Positions 9,082 to 18,443 are shown, numbered from the stretch's first letter. The stretch is DNA of 64,000 nt from Planctomycetota bacterium (GCA_029259915.1 JAJDED010000020.1:62001-126000), one strand, 5' to 3'. Program-made: numbers and translations. The notes: generated by a model from the letters alone, not told the origin.

Positions 9082-9213
9082 ACCACGGAGACACAGAGGA
9101 CACGGAGATGAGAACACTCATCTTCACTTATCTACGCTGATCTGAGGCAATTAGCGAAAAAAAAGTGCAGATAAGTGTTTCAAAGTTTTCTTCTCGGTGT
9201 CCTCCGTGGTGAA
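9082..9213. repeat. Palindromic intergenic repeat with 9-mer arms (CACAGAG class)
   Basis: The left arm (9082-9108) is three in-register 9-mers of the form ACACRGAGN. The right arm (about 9192-9213) is the reverse complement of a shortened copy. The interior has its own inverted pair, CACTTATCT near 9126 and AGATAAGTG near 9170. The whole unit sits in the convergent gap between the isomerase-like gene and aat. There is no coding content. Confidence 0.7.
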
Positions 9214-9255
9214 TCCGAAATCGGAAAGCTATTCTTTAGCCTTGCCTAAGCTTTT

Positions 9256-9927
9256 TTAGAGATCACTCTTCAGCTCTTTGCCGAATGTGATTGGCATGTC
9301 GACAACTTCGGCAAGTCGGCGAATGTATTCCGCGCGTGGAATTTCAATCACTCCCAAAGTTCCCGTGTGGGGAGTCCACTGTTGGACATCCAGTAGTTGA
9401 TAGCCTTGTGCATTAAGGTGTTGAACCAAACAGGCCAGGGCCACTTTCGAAGCATCGCGTCGGCGATGGAACATGCTTTCCGCCGCAAACAGTCCTCCGA
9501 TAGCCACGCCATACGTGCCGCCGACAAGTTGGTCCTCATGCCAGACCTCGACGCTGTGGGCATGCCCCTGCCGGTGCAGTTTGCAATAGCCGTCAATCAT
9601 CTCCTCGGTGAGCCAGGTGCCTCCCTCGCGTCCCAAGCCAGTAGCACATGCTCGGATCACTGACTCGAATGAATCGTTGCACCCGATCTGAAATTCATCG
9701 GTGCGCATTCTCCGCTTCACGCGTTGCGAAACATGGGCTGCGTCGAGTGGCAGGATAGCGCGCGGATCGGGAGACCACCACAAAATCGGATCGTCGGGAT
9801 CCGCGGGCCAGGGGAAAATCCCATGGCGGTAAGCGTCGAGCAATCGTACACAACTCAGCTCGCCGCCGATGCACACGAGTCCATCTGGCGTAGATTTGAT
9901 CGGCGACGGGAAGAACTGCGAAGACAT
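9256..9927 (-). CDS. aat: Leucyl/phenylalanyl-tRNA--protein transferase
   Basis: This enzyme transfers Leu or Phe from aminoacyl-tRNA to proteins with N-terminal Arg or Lys, which marks them for ClpS/ClpAP degradation under the N-degron rule. The family signatures are present: GLVCIGGELS near the N-terminus, HGIFPWP, ILWWSPDPRAILPL, the GGTYGVAIGGLFAAESMFHRRRDASKVAL core, and a C-terminal VQQWTPHTGTLG. The length (223 aa) is normal. The ATG at 9927 is chosen; the frame extends two codons to a TTG. The gene stands alone here, with no clpS or clpA nearby. Confidence 0.93.
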   Translation of the reverse strand: MSSQFFPSPIKSTPDGLVCIGGELSCVRLLDAYRHGIFPWPADPDDPILWWSPDPRAILPLDAAHVSQRVKRRMRTDEFQIGCNDSFESVIRACATGLGREGGTWLTEEMIDGYCKLHRQGHAHSVEVWHEDQLVGGTYGVAIGGLFAAESMFHRRRDASKVALACLVQHLNAQGYQLLDVQQWTPHTGTLGVIEIPRAEYIRRLAEVVDMPITFGKELKSDL

Positions 9928-10226
9928 ACCCAATTTGCTATAGAAACGTTGAATTCCAGCAGAAGAAAAAATCGATCCGTTGACTTCGGCAGATTACGGA
10001 CAAATATAGTATAATCGTTTTTATGGATTTGCATGCAAGATTTGCACTTTTGGGGGATTCGTACTCCCGAAGAGATTTGGCCCCGTTGCCGCTCCAGGAA
10101 CTTTTATTGACTCTTGCGCTACTAATGAGCACAGGGCGCCCTACGGAAACCCGAATTTAGAGAGTGAAATGCTAGCGGCGGGATTCATTCGTCGCGCAAC
10201 CATCAATAGAATAGATCAGTAATAAA
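9928..10226. promoter_or_regulatory. Divergent aat / htrA promoter region
   Basis: This 299-bp divergent gap contains TTGACT (9980-9985) and, downstream, TATAGT (10005-10010) overlapping TATAAT (10010-10015) on the plus strand. The spacing is 19 or 24 nt, longer than ideal for a sigma-70 promoter. A perfect palindrome TTGCATGCAA follows at about 10029-10038 and could be an operator. The assignment to htrA is an inference from direction. Confidence 0.35.
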
Positions 10227-11435
10227 ATGGATCAGCATCCTATCTCCCCCTTGAATGTGGATTCTCCCGAGCGGATCGAAACCGTTCCTGCCGAGTCTGC
10301 GGCTGAAGATTCTCGAAACCTTGACGACCCTAAGGAAACGCAGCGACTCTCTCGTTTACTCTGGGTGTTTGGTTTGCTGTTTGCTGTTTTGGTGGTGCCG
10401 TCGGTGGCAGGCCGAGTGCAATACGCGATCACCGCTGCAAAAGAGCGCGCCGAGTACGACGTGGCGCGCGAGAATCATCAAGATCTGAACTTGAACCAAA
10501 TCTCTACCTCTTCAAGATTACTTGCCCAATATGTGGGCCCCAGTGTGGTCAACGTACGAGCACGTCACGGTCATGCCCAGGGGCAAGGGTCTGGCGTGAT
10601 TATCGATACCGAGGGATATATCCTGACCAACGCGCATGTGGTTCGGGGAGCGAACATGGTCGAGGTACAGCTTAGCGATGGACGGCGTGGGCCGGCAAGT
10701 GTCGTGGGACGCGATCCGCTGGTAGATATGGCGGTTTTGAAAACCGAGCTGAGAGATCTCGTCGCGGCCGACTGGGGCGATAGCGATGAACTGGCCGTTG
10801 GAGAGATGGTCTGGGCGATCGGAAGTCCCTTCGGATTGCAGAAGAGTATCACGTTTGGAATTCTAAGTGCAAAAGAACGGCGAGGTATCGCTCCTCAAGA
10901 TCCCAGTTATGATCCAACGTACCAGGAATTTTTACAGACCGACGCTGCAGTCAATCCCGGCAACAGTGGCGGTCCACTGGTCAATTCCGAAGGCAAAGTG
11001 GTAGGAATTAACACCGCAATCATTGGTGAATCTTACCGAGGGATCAGCTTCTCGATTCCCAGTACGATTGCCCGAGAAAGTTACGAGCTATTACGCAAGG
11101 AAGGTTTTGTGCATCGTGGCATGTTGGGCGTGCAGCCAAGCAAAGTGCCCGACTCGGTTTCGCGCCGCTATGAGTTGGAGCGTGACGAGGGCGTGTTTGT
11201 CGCACAAGTCTACAATAATACGCCAGCCGAAGATGCCGGGATGCAACGTGGAGACGTGATTCTCTCTTGGAATGGGGCCGCGTATTCCGATCCAACGCTG
11301 ATGAGCCGTGCCATCGCCGCCACGCCGATAGGTTCAGAAGTATCCGTGGAGGTCGTACGCAAAGGTTCTGATGGTCCTAAGCACCTGACATTGAACGTGA
11401 CGGTTGCCGCCAGACCTCGAACCGATTCGCTCTAG
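10227..11435 (+). CDS. HtrA/Deg-type membrane-anchored serine protease with PDZ
   Basis: The product is a 402-residue S1C protease for envelope protein quality control. A cytoplasmic N-terminus of about 43 residues is followed by one membrane segment (about 44-63), then the protease domain with triad His137 (TNAHVV), Asp167 (DPLVDMAVL) and Ser247 (NPGNSGGPL). A single PDZ domain follows (about 297-395, RGMLGV to NTPAEDAGMQRGDVILSWNG). One PDZ rather than two matches DegS/HhoA-like architecture. It is followed by a terminator-like hairpin, so it is probably transcribed alone. Confidence 0.92.
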   Translation: MDQHPISPLNVDSPERIETVPAESAAEDSRNLDDPKETQRLSRLLWVFGLLFAVLVVPSVAGRVQYAITAAKERAEYDVARENHQDLNLNQISTSSRLLAQYVGPSVVNVRARHGHAQGQGSGVIIDTEGYILTNAHVVRGANMVEVQLSDGRRGPASVVGRDPLVDMAVLKTELRDLVAADWGDSDELAVGEMVWAIGSPFGLQKSITFGILSAKERRGIAPQDPSYDPTYQEFLQTDAAVNPGNSGGPLVNSEGKVVGINTAIIGESYRGISFSIPSTIARESYELLRKEGFVHRGMLGVQPSKVPDSVSRRYELERDEGVFVAQVYNNTPAEDAGMQRGDVILSWNGAAYSDPTLMSRAIAATPIGSEVSVEVVRKGSDGPKHLTLNVTVAARPRTDSL

Positions 11436-11460
11436 TCGGAATATGTGGCAGGGTGCCGAT

Positions 11461-11501
11461 CCCGGCAATCTGTAAGATTGCGGCTAGTCACGGGTTTTTT
11501 T
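11461..11501 (+). terminator. Terminator-like hairpin after htrA containing a dispersed repeat
   Basis: GCAATCT (11465-11471) pairs with AGATTGC (11475-11481) around a 3-nt loop. A flanking CCCG/CGGG pair closes the base, and a run of seven T residues follows (11495-11501). About 20 nt of this hairpin, beginning ATCTGTAAGATTG, recur at 28163-28213 with one or two changes, so the terminator is built from a dispersed element. Confidence 0.6.
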
Positions 11502-11531
11502 ATTCCATCAGTTTTCAATTTTGCTACGCCC

Positions 11532-12572
11532 ATGTTTTTTTCTTCACGGATTCACTTGAAGCCGCTCGCGCAGTTGTGCCATCGTTTGGCAATGGCTACC
11601 AATGCGGGTTTGGAAGATCGTAGAATCTGGCGGGACGAGGCGGAGCGTGGCTCTTCGGCCCAGCGACGTGCCGCCGCAGTGATCCGCGACGAATTGGCCC
11701 AAGGAAACGGACTGAGTGATGCCCTCCCGGCGACGGGCAAATTTTTTCCGCCGCTGTTTCGCAATCTGATCGAAGTCGGCGAAAAGACCGGACAGCTTGG
11801 CCACACTTATCAACAATTGACAAAGCATTACGAAAAAACGCTGTCCGCGCGACGTGCGTTTTTTGGACGTTTGGCCTGGCCCGCAATGCAATTAGGTCTG
11901 GCCCTGTTTGTGATTGGATTGTTGATTTGGATCATGGGGATCCTGCCGGTGAACAACTCAAGCGCTGGTCCTCAAGTAGATATGCTCGGCTTCGGTTGGA
12001 TCGGTACGTCGGGCTTGATCAAGTATCTCAATCTGCTGGTGTTTATTGCGATTGTCGGGTTGCTGTGCTTTGAGGCACTACGTCGTGGCGTTGGTTGGAC
12101 GCGAAGATTGCAGCGCGTGGCATTGAAGATTCCAATAATTGGCGGTGCGTTAAAAACCTTGGCGATCGCTCGTTTGACTTGGGCTTTGCAACTGGTGCTC
12201 GATTCGTCGATGGACCTGCGGCGGGCGCTGCCGCTTGCGCTCGACTCCACGGGGAACGACTACTTTGCCAGGCACGGCCCCACGGTAGCCAGACGGATTG
12301 AGCAGGGACAAGATATTCACACAGCCCTGCAGGCTACCGGAACTTTGCCCACCGATTTGCTCGATCACATCGCCGTGGGCGAGCAAAGCGGTCGGCTGGT
12401 GGAAACCATGGAGCAGCAGTCGACCGAGTATCAAGAACGGGCCGGTCTGGCGATTGCCATCTTAGCCCAATTTGCCGGCTACGCGGTTTGGTTGCTCGTG
12501 GCAATGTTTATTATCACGATGATCTTCCGCCTGTTTTCGTTCTACACCGATCAACTGAATAGTCTGATGTAA
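11532..12572 (+). CDS. Type II secretion / type IV pilus inner-membrane protein, GspF family
   Basis: The protein has two GspF-type cytoplasmic helical domains. The first (about 10-110) includes IRDELAQGNGLSDALPATGKFFPPLFRNLIEVGEKTGQL. The second (about 205-310) includes IARLTWALQLVLDSSMDLRRALPLALDSTGN. Between and after them are membrane segments (about 122-142, 168-188, 315-340). GspF proteins sit in the inner membrane and couple the assembly ATPase to pseudopilus building. The frame is open 29 codons further upstream, but the family N-terminus and the preceding terminator support the ATG at 11532. No other secretion genes are adjacent. Confidence 0.87.
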   Translation: MFFSSRIHLKPLAQLCHRLAMATNAGLEDRRIWRDEAERGSSAQRRAAAVIRDELAQGNGLSDALPATGKFFPPLFRNLIEVGEKTGQLGHTYQQLTKHYEKTLSARRAFFGRLAWPAMQLGLALFVIGLLIWIMGILPVNNSSAGPQVDMLGFGWIGTSGLIKYLNLLVFIAIVGLLCFEALRRGVGWTRRLQRVALKIPIIGGALKTLAIARLTWALQLVLDSSMDLRRALPLALDSTGNDYFARHGPTVARRIEQGQDIHTALQATGTLPTDLLDHIAVGEQSGRLVETMEQQSTEYQERAGLAIAILAQFAGYAVWLLVAMFIITMIFRLFSFYTDQLNSLM

Positions 12573-12597
12573 ACCGTGACGTTAGCGGTTGTGGCCC

Positions 12598-13401
12598 TCA
12601 CTGGGAATCGCGCAATGCAGCGATGTGTTCGAGCAACGCAAGTTCCGGGCCTGCCAATCTTTTGTCGATTCGCATTTTGAGCGTCGCCCCGGTTGCCCCT
12701 TGTCGCAAGTCGGCTAAGTAATCCGTCAGTAGGTCGGTTTTGTCGTCATCGGAGCTCAATAAAAAGTGGACCCATGCCCACGACTCCGCATAATCGGTTT
12801 GCGTCATGTCCGCAGCCGACCGGAGCTGTTCTAAGCGCGCAAGATCCGGTTGCCAATCGTCAGAAGCGACCCGCTCTGCGAGCAGGGTGATGTGGGCGTC
12901 GTTCATCCCGCCCCGCGCTTTGCCAACCTCGAAATACTCCGCCAGGCCTTCGTCCAGCCAAAGTGGCAAATGGGGCACCGCGGCATGGAGATAGCCGTGA
13001 GAAACTTCATGTCGCAAATCATCGGCAACATATTCCCCCCAATAAGCGTAAACGGAAAGTTCGACGTCGGTTTCGACAAAAATTGCTCGCCGTGGCGGAA
13101 AGCCCGGATAATGCGAATCGAGAAATTCGTAGTACGCTGCCTCGTCGGCAAAGAGATAAACGTGGATCGGCACATCGGTCGTTGCCAGCCGCAACGTGGT
13201 TGCCAACCAATCGCGCTGGGCAGAGAGTTCCGCAATGAGCCGTTGTTTTTCTGTGAGCGGAAAATCGCTGTGCAGCACCAACTGCTCGCTTACAAGCCGA
13301 TGCTGGAAGGGGCCTTGCAGTGCCGGAGACCGCAGCGACAAACACCCCGCTGATAGCAAGCTCAGCGAAAGGATGATCCCAAGATAGTTTTGCCGCCGCA
13401 T
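12598..13401 (-). CDS. Putative lipoprotein metallopeptidase (peptidase MA-like)
   Basis: The 267-residue product starts with a lipoprotein-type signal (LSLLSAGCLSL; lipidated Cys at about residue 20). It carries an HExxH zinc motif in LRHEVSHGYLH followed by the downstream glutamate in LDEGLAEYFE. This is the gluzincin arrangement of peptidase MA-like proteins (DUF1570 type). It is probably an outer-envelope zinc protease of unknown target. It is convergent with the GspF-like gene, with a 25-bp gap. The region between its start and the next plus-strand gene (13402-13633) shows nothing recognisable. Confidence 0.78.
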   Translation of the reverse strand: MRRQNYLGIILSLSLLSAGCLSLRSPALQGPFQHRLVSEQLVLHSDFPLTEKQRLIAELSAQRDWLATTLRLATTDVPIHVYLFADEAAYYEFLDSHYPGFPPRRAIFVETDVELSVYAYWGEYVADDLRHEVSHGYLHAAVPHLPLWLDEGLAEYFEVGKARGGMNDAHITLLAERVASDDWQPDLARLEQLRSAADMTQTDYAESWAWVHFLLSSDDDKTDLLTDYLADLRQGATGATLKMRIDKRLAGPELALLEHIAALRDSQ

Positions 13402-13633
13402 CAGCGATTTCTGCCGGGGTGGGCTCTCGAATTTGTGGCACCCATCAATTCAGGTCTGATGGTCAACCAGTGCATGAGCCGGCAATTGTAGCGAGACGCT
13501 GCCATTTGCCGAACAGCAATGGCCCACGCTAGCACCTCCGTGATAGTCCAGTTCGCTCTTGACCCGAAAGGACATGGCTGAGACGATTCCCGCCCCGTAA
13601 TTCTTAGCCCCTCCCAATCCCCCTGGCGTTGCC

Positions 13634-14266
13634 ATGACTGGCTCCTTTCTTCGTGCATGGACTCGTACCAGAGTTTTACTTTTTGCCGCGATCTGCTTGA
13701 TGACGAGCGGCTGTCGATCACCCTATTACGCCGACCGGGGCGCTGGCGTCGGCGCATTGGCTGGCGCTGGAGCCGGGGCCATCATTGGCGATGCCACCGG
13801 CGGAAATGCAGGAACCGGAGCACTAATCGGCGCCGGGCTCGGCGCGCTGACCGGTGCAACAGTCGGCGATGCGATGGACGAAATGCAAGCGCAAAACCGC
13901 GCCGCGATTGCCACCCAAATGGGCAGACAGGTGCAAGCCGGCGCTGCCACCATCGACGAAGTGGTCACCATGAGCCGCTCGGGCGTCGACCCACGACTCA
14001 TTTCAAACTACGTTCGCACCTCAGGCGTGGCCCGTCCCTTAGCAGCAACAGACGTGATCTATCTTCACAACCAGGGAGTCGCTACCGAGGTAATCGAGAT
14101 CATGCAAAATCCGCCGCCACCCCCGGCTCTGGCAGGCCGTCCCCCGGTAATTGTCGAAGAGCACTACTACGGCCAACCATACTGCCGAGGCCCGCATTAC
14201 GGCTATTACCACGGGCACCATCGCCGCGGGCCACGCGTCGGTTGGGGCATCACAATCGCCAAGTAA
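13634..14266 (+). CDS. Glycine-zipper lipoprotein
   Basis: The product has a lipoprotein signal ending LMTSGC (Cys at about residue 27). A glycine-zipper membrane motif follows (about 37-78), with repeated GAxxGA and GxxxG patterns such as GVGALAGAGAGAIIG and GALIGAGLGALTG. The middle region (TIDEVVTMSRSGVDPRLISNYVRTSG) is a repeat-like helical segment, and the C-terminus is rich in Pro, Tyr, His and Gly (GHHRRGPRVGWG). It is probably an outer-membrane-associated stress or structural lipoprotein. No enzymatic function is implied. The start follows from the signal peptide. Confidence 0.78.
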   Translation: MTGSFLRAWTRTRVLLFAAICLMTSGCRSPYYADRGAGVGALAGAGAGAIIGDATGGNAGTGALIGAGLGALTGATVGDAMDEMQAQNRAAIATQMGRQVQAGAATIDEVVTMSRSGVDPRLISNYVRTSGVARPLAATDVIYLHNQGVATEVIEIMQNPPPPPALAGRPPVIVEEHYYGQPYCRGPHYGYYHGHHRRGPRVGWGITIAK

Positions 14267-14285
14267 CGTTTTTTGCCGCACACGC

Positions 14286-16148
14286 TTAATCGAGTGCATC
14301 GAACGTACTCAAGGCGAGTTCAATCGCAAGAAGTTCATCGGCCGGTGTGCGCGAGACAACGATGTCGCCAAAGTCATCTTCATGCACCGCGCGTATGTCG
14401 GTCGTAGATCGATTCGGCGATGCGGTGGGTGTCATTGCCAGGTCGACCACTTCCGCACGCAATACTCCCGGTTCGTCATCGTCGCCAGCGGTTTCGACAG
14501 TTAACGACGTGACAACACCCACAGACGGGGCATCAGTGGCGTTTGCGGCCAAAGGCTGTGCAGCAAGAGGAAACGGAGGAGGCAGCGCCCCGAACGCATT
14601 TTCCCAAGCAGCCAAATCGTCGGCGTCGACATCCGTGTCGCCGTCCGCATCGCCATCGGCTTTTACAGCATTCGGTGCCGGAATGCCGTGGCCGCGTTGC
14701 CAGGCGAGAAAATCAAAACCGTCGACGTCGCCATCGGTGTCGAAGTCGGCATGTTGTGGCTGCGTTTCGAACGCCCCGATATCAATCCGCCCGCCATACA
14801 CCCGCGTGTAAAGCCCGCCGCGCTGATCGGCAACCGGCACCCCACCAACCCCCGCCGCCGCAGCGGGATCGCCCATGTCGATTGCTGGACTACCGGGCAA
14901 AAGGGCATGGGAGAACGTCGGCCCGCCGTTGTTTTGCAACGGGCCGAGTTGGGGGTCTTGAATGATGTTATTGTTTCCAGTGATTGTTCCGACAATGGCC
15001 TCAATGAGACTCCAGTCGGCCGTCACTGAGCCACCTATATCGTTGTCGATTGGTGGACCGAGGTCCAACGCATGTTGGTTATTGGCAACAATCGTGTGAG
15101 TGAGTACTGGTGCCAAGATACCAGACGTATTGATCCCGCCACCGCCTCGGGTTGCCGAATTCCAAACAATGGTACTATGGCTGATCGTCAACATCGCTGG
15201 GGAGGTGCTATTGCCAGCAATCGCGCCGCCATGGCGGGCTGAATTATCAGAGAACGTACTATTGTTAACCGACAGGACGGCTTGCCCCTCGATCAAGATC
15301 GCCCCGCCTCGTCCACCACCGGCTCGCAGTGGAGAGGTCGCCTGATTTGCGATAAATGTCGATTCATTGACGGACATCGTCGAAGCGGAGCCGTTGATCG
15401 CGCCGCCCCAATCATTGGTCGATACGTTTCCATCGAAAGTCGTGCGCTCAATCGTCACCGTGTTGTTAACTACTCGCAGTGCGCCAGCTCTACCATAGGA
15501 CGTATTTCCCACAAAGGCACTGTCACTAATTGAGACGGTTCCTCCACGAGCAAAAACCCCGCCGCCGTCGGAAAAGAATGTGAAGTCCAACGTGTTGTTG
15601 CCACTGATAGTACTGTCGACAATCGTCAAATCGGCACCTCTGGAGTAGACGCCGCCGCCGTCCTCGCCCGCGGCATTGCCACTGATGGTGCTGCTGGTGA
15701 GCGTCAGATTCTCGCGAGTAAAGATCGCGCCGCCTGCATCTGATACGTCGCCACCAGTGAGCGTCAGCCCGCTGATTGCCGCGCTGATGTCAATTCCATT
15801 ATCGCCGTTGTCGATGTTGAAGATACGACTCCCATCGCCAAGTTGATCAACAGGTGTGGGATCATTCCCGCTTGCGTCGATTGTCAGAGAATTCGCACCC
15901 AGCCCATTGATCGTCAAATCATCGGTGATTTGAAATTCGCCCTGAGTGAGCAGAATCGTCTTGCCGACAAGCGTTGGATCGAATTCGATCGTGTCGGAGC
16001 CGAGGAGTGTGTTGGTGGCGAAGATCGCTTCGCGCAGCGAAGTGACGCCGTCGGTGAAATCGACGATATCGAGTTCCGTGTCGACGGTGGCCACGGCTAG
16101 CATCCGGCGGTCTTCGAGCGGCTCGACGTGCAGGCGGCGTTTGTTCAT
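14286..16148 (-). CDS. LEPR-XLL-type surface protein with beta-helix and dockerin-like repeat
   Basis: The N-terminus MNKRRLHVEPLEDRRMLA is the planctomycete LEPR-XLL-type signature that precedes exported giant proteins. A CSLREAI-like segment (TSLREAIFATNTL) follows, then a right-handed parallel beta-helix built of repeated T-xSTISGN and SxFxGN turns (about 120-430). A dockerin-like pair of calcium-loop repeats comes next (DTDGDVDGFDFLAWQRG and DGDTDVDADDLAAWENAFG, about 490-555), with an acidic tail. It is probably surface or extracellular, binding carbohydrate or acting as an adhesin. The frame extends 27 codons upstream; the ATG at 16148 places the signature at the N-terminus as in relatives. 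Confidence 0.83.
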   Translation of the reverse strand: MNKRRLHVEPLEDRRMLAVATVDTELDIVDFTDGVTSLREAIFATNTLLGSDTIEFDPTLVGKTILLTQGEFQITDDLTINGLGANSLTIDASGNDPTPVDQLGDGSRIFNIDNGDNGIDISAAISGLTLTGGDVSDAGGAIFTRENLTLTSSTISGNAAGEDGGGVYSRGADLTIVDSTISGNNTLDFTFFSDGGGVFARGGTVSISDSAFVGNTSYGRAGALRVVNNTVTIERTTFDGNVSTNDWGGAINGSASTMSVNESTFIANQATSPLRAGGGRGGAILIEGQAVLSVNNSTFSDNSARHGGAIAGNSTSPAMLTISHSTIVWNSATRGGGGINTSGILAPVLTHTIVANNQHALDLGPPIDNDIGGSVTADWSLIEAIVGTITGNNNIIQDPQLGPLQNNGGPTFSHALLPGSPAIDMGDPAAAAGVGGVPVADQRGGLYTRVYGGRIDIGAFETQPQHADFDTDGDVDGFDFLAWQRGHGIPAPNAVKADGDADGDTDVDADDLAAWENAFGALPPPFPLAAQPLAANATDAPSVGVVTSLTVETAGDDDEPGVLRAEVVDLAMTPTASPNRSTTDIRAVHEDDFGDIVVSRTPADELLAIELALSTFDALD

Positions 16149-16290
16149 GGGTGAGAAGTTCCAGAGCAGAAAAGCAAAAACTAGCCGCTGGTCCGCGTTG
16201 CGATTATAGCTGTAGTGTACGAGAACCACAACGAAAAAATGGAATAGAGGGAAGTGAAGTCAATTGAAGAAAGGGGCGATATTTAGAGGT

Positions 16291-16320
16291 TACTCAGTGT
16301 TCTCTGTGTCCTCTGTGGTT
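16291..16320 (-). repeat. Single 9-mer repeat arm (CACAGAG class)
   Basis: Read on the minus strand, the segment is three in-register 9-mers ACCACAGAG, GACACAGAG and AACACTGAG. It lies in the divergent gap between the beta-helix gene and nadE. The unit matches the arms at 9082 and around 53.7-54.0 kb, but no inverted partner is seen here. Confidence 0.6.
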
Positions 16321-16390
16321 CAATCAGATGGTGTTCTGAGAAATCGTCGAACACTTCCGCTGTCGTCACGACCGCGGTAGGATTATTCGC

Positions 16391-18409
16391 ATGATTCCAC
16401 TTCGTCTTGCCGCTGCCGCTCTCAATCAAACGCCACTCGACTGGGACGGGAACCGGCGGAACATTCTCGCTTCCATCGAGGCTGCCAAACAGGCGGAAGC
16501 GAGTCTGCTTTGCCTGCCGGAAATGTGCATCAGCGGTTACGGTTGCGAGGACCAGCTGTTTTCTTCGAGCTTGCACCGGACTTCACTCGAGTTGTTGGCT
16601 GAAGTTTTGCCTCACACCTCGGGATTGCTTGTCACGTTGGGGTTGGCGCTCGAGTTTGATCGGGCTGTTTTCAATGCGGTTGCCGTGGCCTGCGATGGGC
16701 AGCTGTTGGGATTTGTTGCCAAGCAGTTTTTGGCCGGCGATGGCATTCACTACGAGCGCCGCTGGTTCCAACCCTGGCCGACGGGAGAGGTTCGCGAAAT
16801 ATCGATCGACGGACGCCCTTTGCCGATTGGGGATTTGTTGTTCGACTGTGGTGGGGTGAAAATTGGCGTCGAAATCTGCCGCGATGCCTGGGTGCCCAAT
16901 CGTCCAGGGCGTCAACTGGCGGCCCGGGGTGCGGATATTCTATTGAATCCCAGCGCGAGTCATTTCGCCTTTGCGAAACAGGAAATTCGCCGCCAGATTG
17001 TCTTGGAAGCAGCGCAGGAATTCCACGTAAGCGTTGCCTACAGCAACCTCTTGGGAAATGAGGCGGGCCGGGCCATTTATGATGGGGGAACGCTGATTGC
17101 CAGCCGCGGAAAGATGTTGGCCGCTGGACCTCGATTTTCGTTTGCCGATTTTCAGTTGACTATCGCCGACATCGACGTGGATACCACACGGCGTGCGCGA
17201 TTGGCAAAGAAAAAAGCGCCGCGTTTTGCCGGTTCGTTGGCTGGCGCGACGGTCGAATCCGACTCCGCGCTTCCAACGCCCAGCAAAATTCGCGCCTCGA
17301 CCCAAGCGCCGCCTTGGGACACTTCGCCGCCACCCAAGCAGGAAGAGTTCGCCCGCGCCATCCCTTTGGGCCTGTTCGACTATTTACGAAAAAGTCGCGT
17401 AAAAGGTTTTGTGGTTTCGCTCAGCGGCGGGGCCGACTCCTCGGCGGTGACGACTTTGATTTGGCTGATGGCAAAGTTCGGCATTGCAGACATCGGTCTT
17501 GAGAAATTGCGCGAAAAGCTCAACTATTTCGAGCTTCCCACTGCGGCTTTTTCCACCGACGATGAGGCGAAGCAATTGGTCGCTCAGTTGCTCACTTGTG
17601 TTTACCAAGCCACGCGCAACAGTAGCGACACCACATTCAACGCCGCCCAATCCGTCGCGGATGCCGTAGGGGCGAAGTTTCTCCAATGGAATGTTGATGC
17701 GCTGGTCGACGGTTATGTTGGACTTGTTTCGCTGGCTGCGGATCGCGAGATCACTTGGCAGCAAGACGATGTCGCCATGCAAAACATCCAAGCCCGCGCC
17801 CGAGGGCCCGGGGCTTGGTTGTTGGCCAATCTGCGTGGGGCTCTGCTGTTGGCAACGAGCAACCGTAGCGAAGCTGCCGTCGGCTACGCGACCATGGATG
17901 GCGACACTTGCGGAGGCTTGGCCCCGATTGCGGGGATCGACAAAGCCTTTTTGCTGGATTGGCTGAACTGGATGGAATCAACGGGCCCCGAAGGTATTGG
18001 GGCCTTGCCGGCGCTGGCGGCTGTGAACAGTCAAGCGCCGACCGCGGAACTCCGCCCGCCCGACCAAGAGCAAACCGACGAAGGCGACTTGATGCCGTAT
18101 CGAATTCTCGACGGTATTGAGCGCGCGGCGGTGCGAGACAAGCTGAGTCCTGTCGAAGTGTTTGAAACCATCCGCAAGCAGTTTCCCGATGATTGTGCGA
18201 AGCAACTTGGCGGTTGGGTCGAACGGTTTTTCCAATTATGGTGCCGCAACCAATGGAAGCGCGAACGGTACGCACCGTCGTTTCATTGCGACGAAGAAAA
18301 CCTCGATCCGAAAACCTGGTGTCGATTCCCGATCCTCTCCGGAGGCTTCGAGCGGGAATTGGGAGAACTGCGAGAAGTCGTTCGCAATCTTTCTGGAAGT
18401 GGACCATAG
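16391..18409 (+). CDS. nadE: Glutamine-dependent NAD+ synthetase
   Basis: This enzyme makes NAD+ from nicotinic acid adenine dinucleotide, ATP and glutamine. The N-terminal nitrilase domain carries the triad Glu44 (LPEMCISGYG), Lys111 (AKQFLAGDG) and Cys163 (GVEICRDAW) for glutamine hydrolysis. The synthetase domain carries the ATP-pyrophosphatase P-loop SGGADS (345-350), plus NRSEAAVGYATMDGDTCGG for NAD binding. Length (672 aa) is in the usual range for the two-domain bacterial and eukaryotic form. The last codons and the TAG stop fall inside a short palindromic repeat, so the extreme C-terminus may have been altered by it. Confidence 0.95.
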   Translation: MIPLRLAAAALNQTPLDWDGNRRNILASIEAAKQAEASLLCLPEMCISGYGCEDQLFSSSLHRTSLELLAEVLPHTSGLLVTLGLALEFDRAVFNAVAVACDGQLLGFVAKQFLAGDGIHYERRWFQPWPTGEVREISIDGRPLPIGDLLFDCGGVKIGVEICRDAWVPNRPGRQLAARGADILLNPSASHFAFAKQEIRRQIVLEAAQEFHVSVAYSNLLGNEAGRAIYDGGTLIASRGKMLAAGPRFSFADFQLTIADIDVDTTRRARLAKKKAPRFAGSLAGATVESDSALPTPSKIRASTQAPPWDTSPPPKQEEFARAIPLGLFDYLRKSRVKGFVVSLSGGADSSAVTTLIWLMAKFGIADIGLEKLREKLNYFELPTAAFSTDDEAKQLVAQLLTCVYQATRNSSDTTFNAAQSVADAVGAKFLQWNVDALVDGYVGLVSLAADREITWQQDDVAMQNIQARARGPGAWLLANLRGALLLATSNRSEAAVGYATMDGDTCGGLAPIAGIDKAFLLDWLNWMESTGPEGIGALPALAAVNSQAPTAELRPPDQEQTDEGDLMPYRILDGIERAAVRDKLSPVEVFETIRKQFPDDCAKQLGGWVERFFQLWCRNQWKRERYAPSFHCDEENLDPKTWCRFPILSGGFERELGELREVVRNLSGSGP

Positions 18410-18443
18410 GACCATTGTCCTATGATCCCATAGTCCTATATTG
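18401..18443 (+). repeat. Palindromic element overlapping the nadE stop codon
   Basis: ATAGGAC (18405-18411) pairs perfectly with GTCCTAT across the loop CATT, and further ATAG/CTAT pieces follow. The element contains the TAG stop of nadE. There is no T run, so it is better read as an inserted palindrome than as a terminator. Confidence 0.55.
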
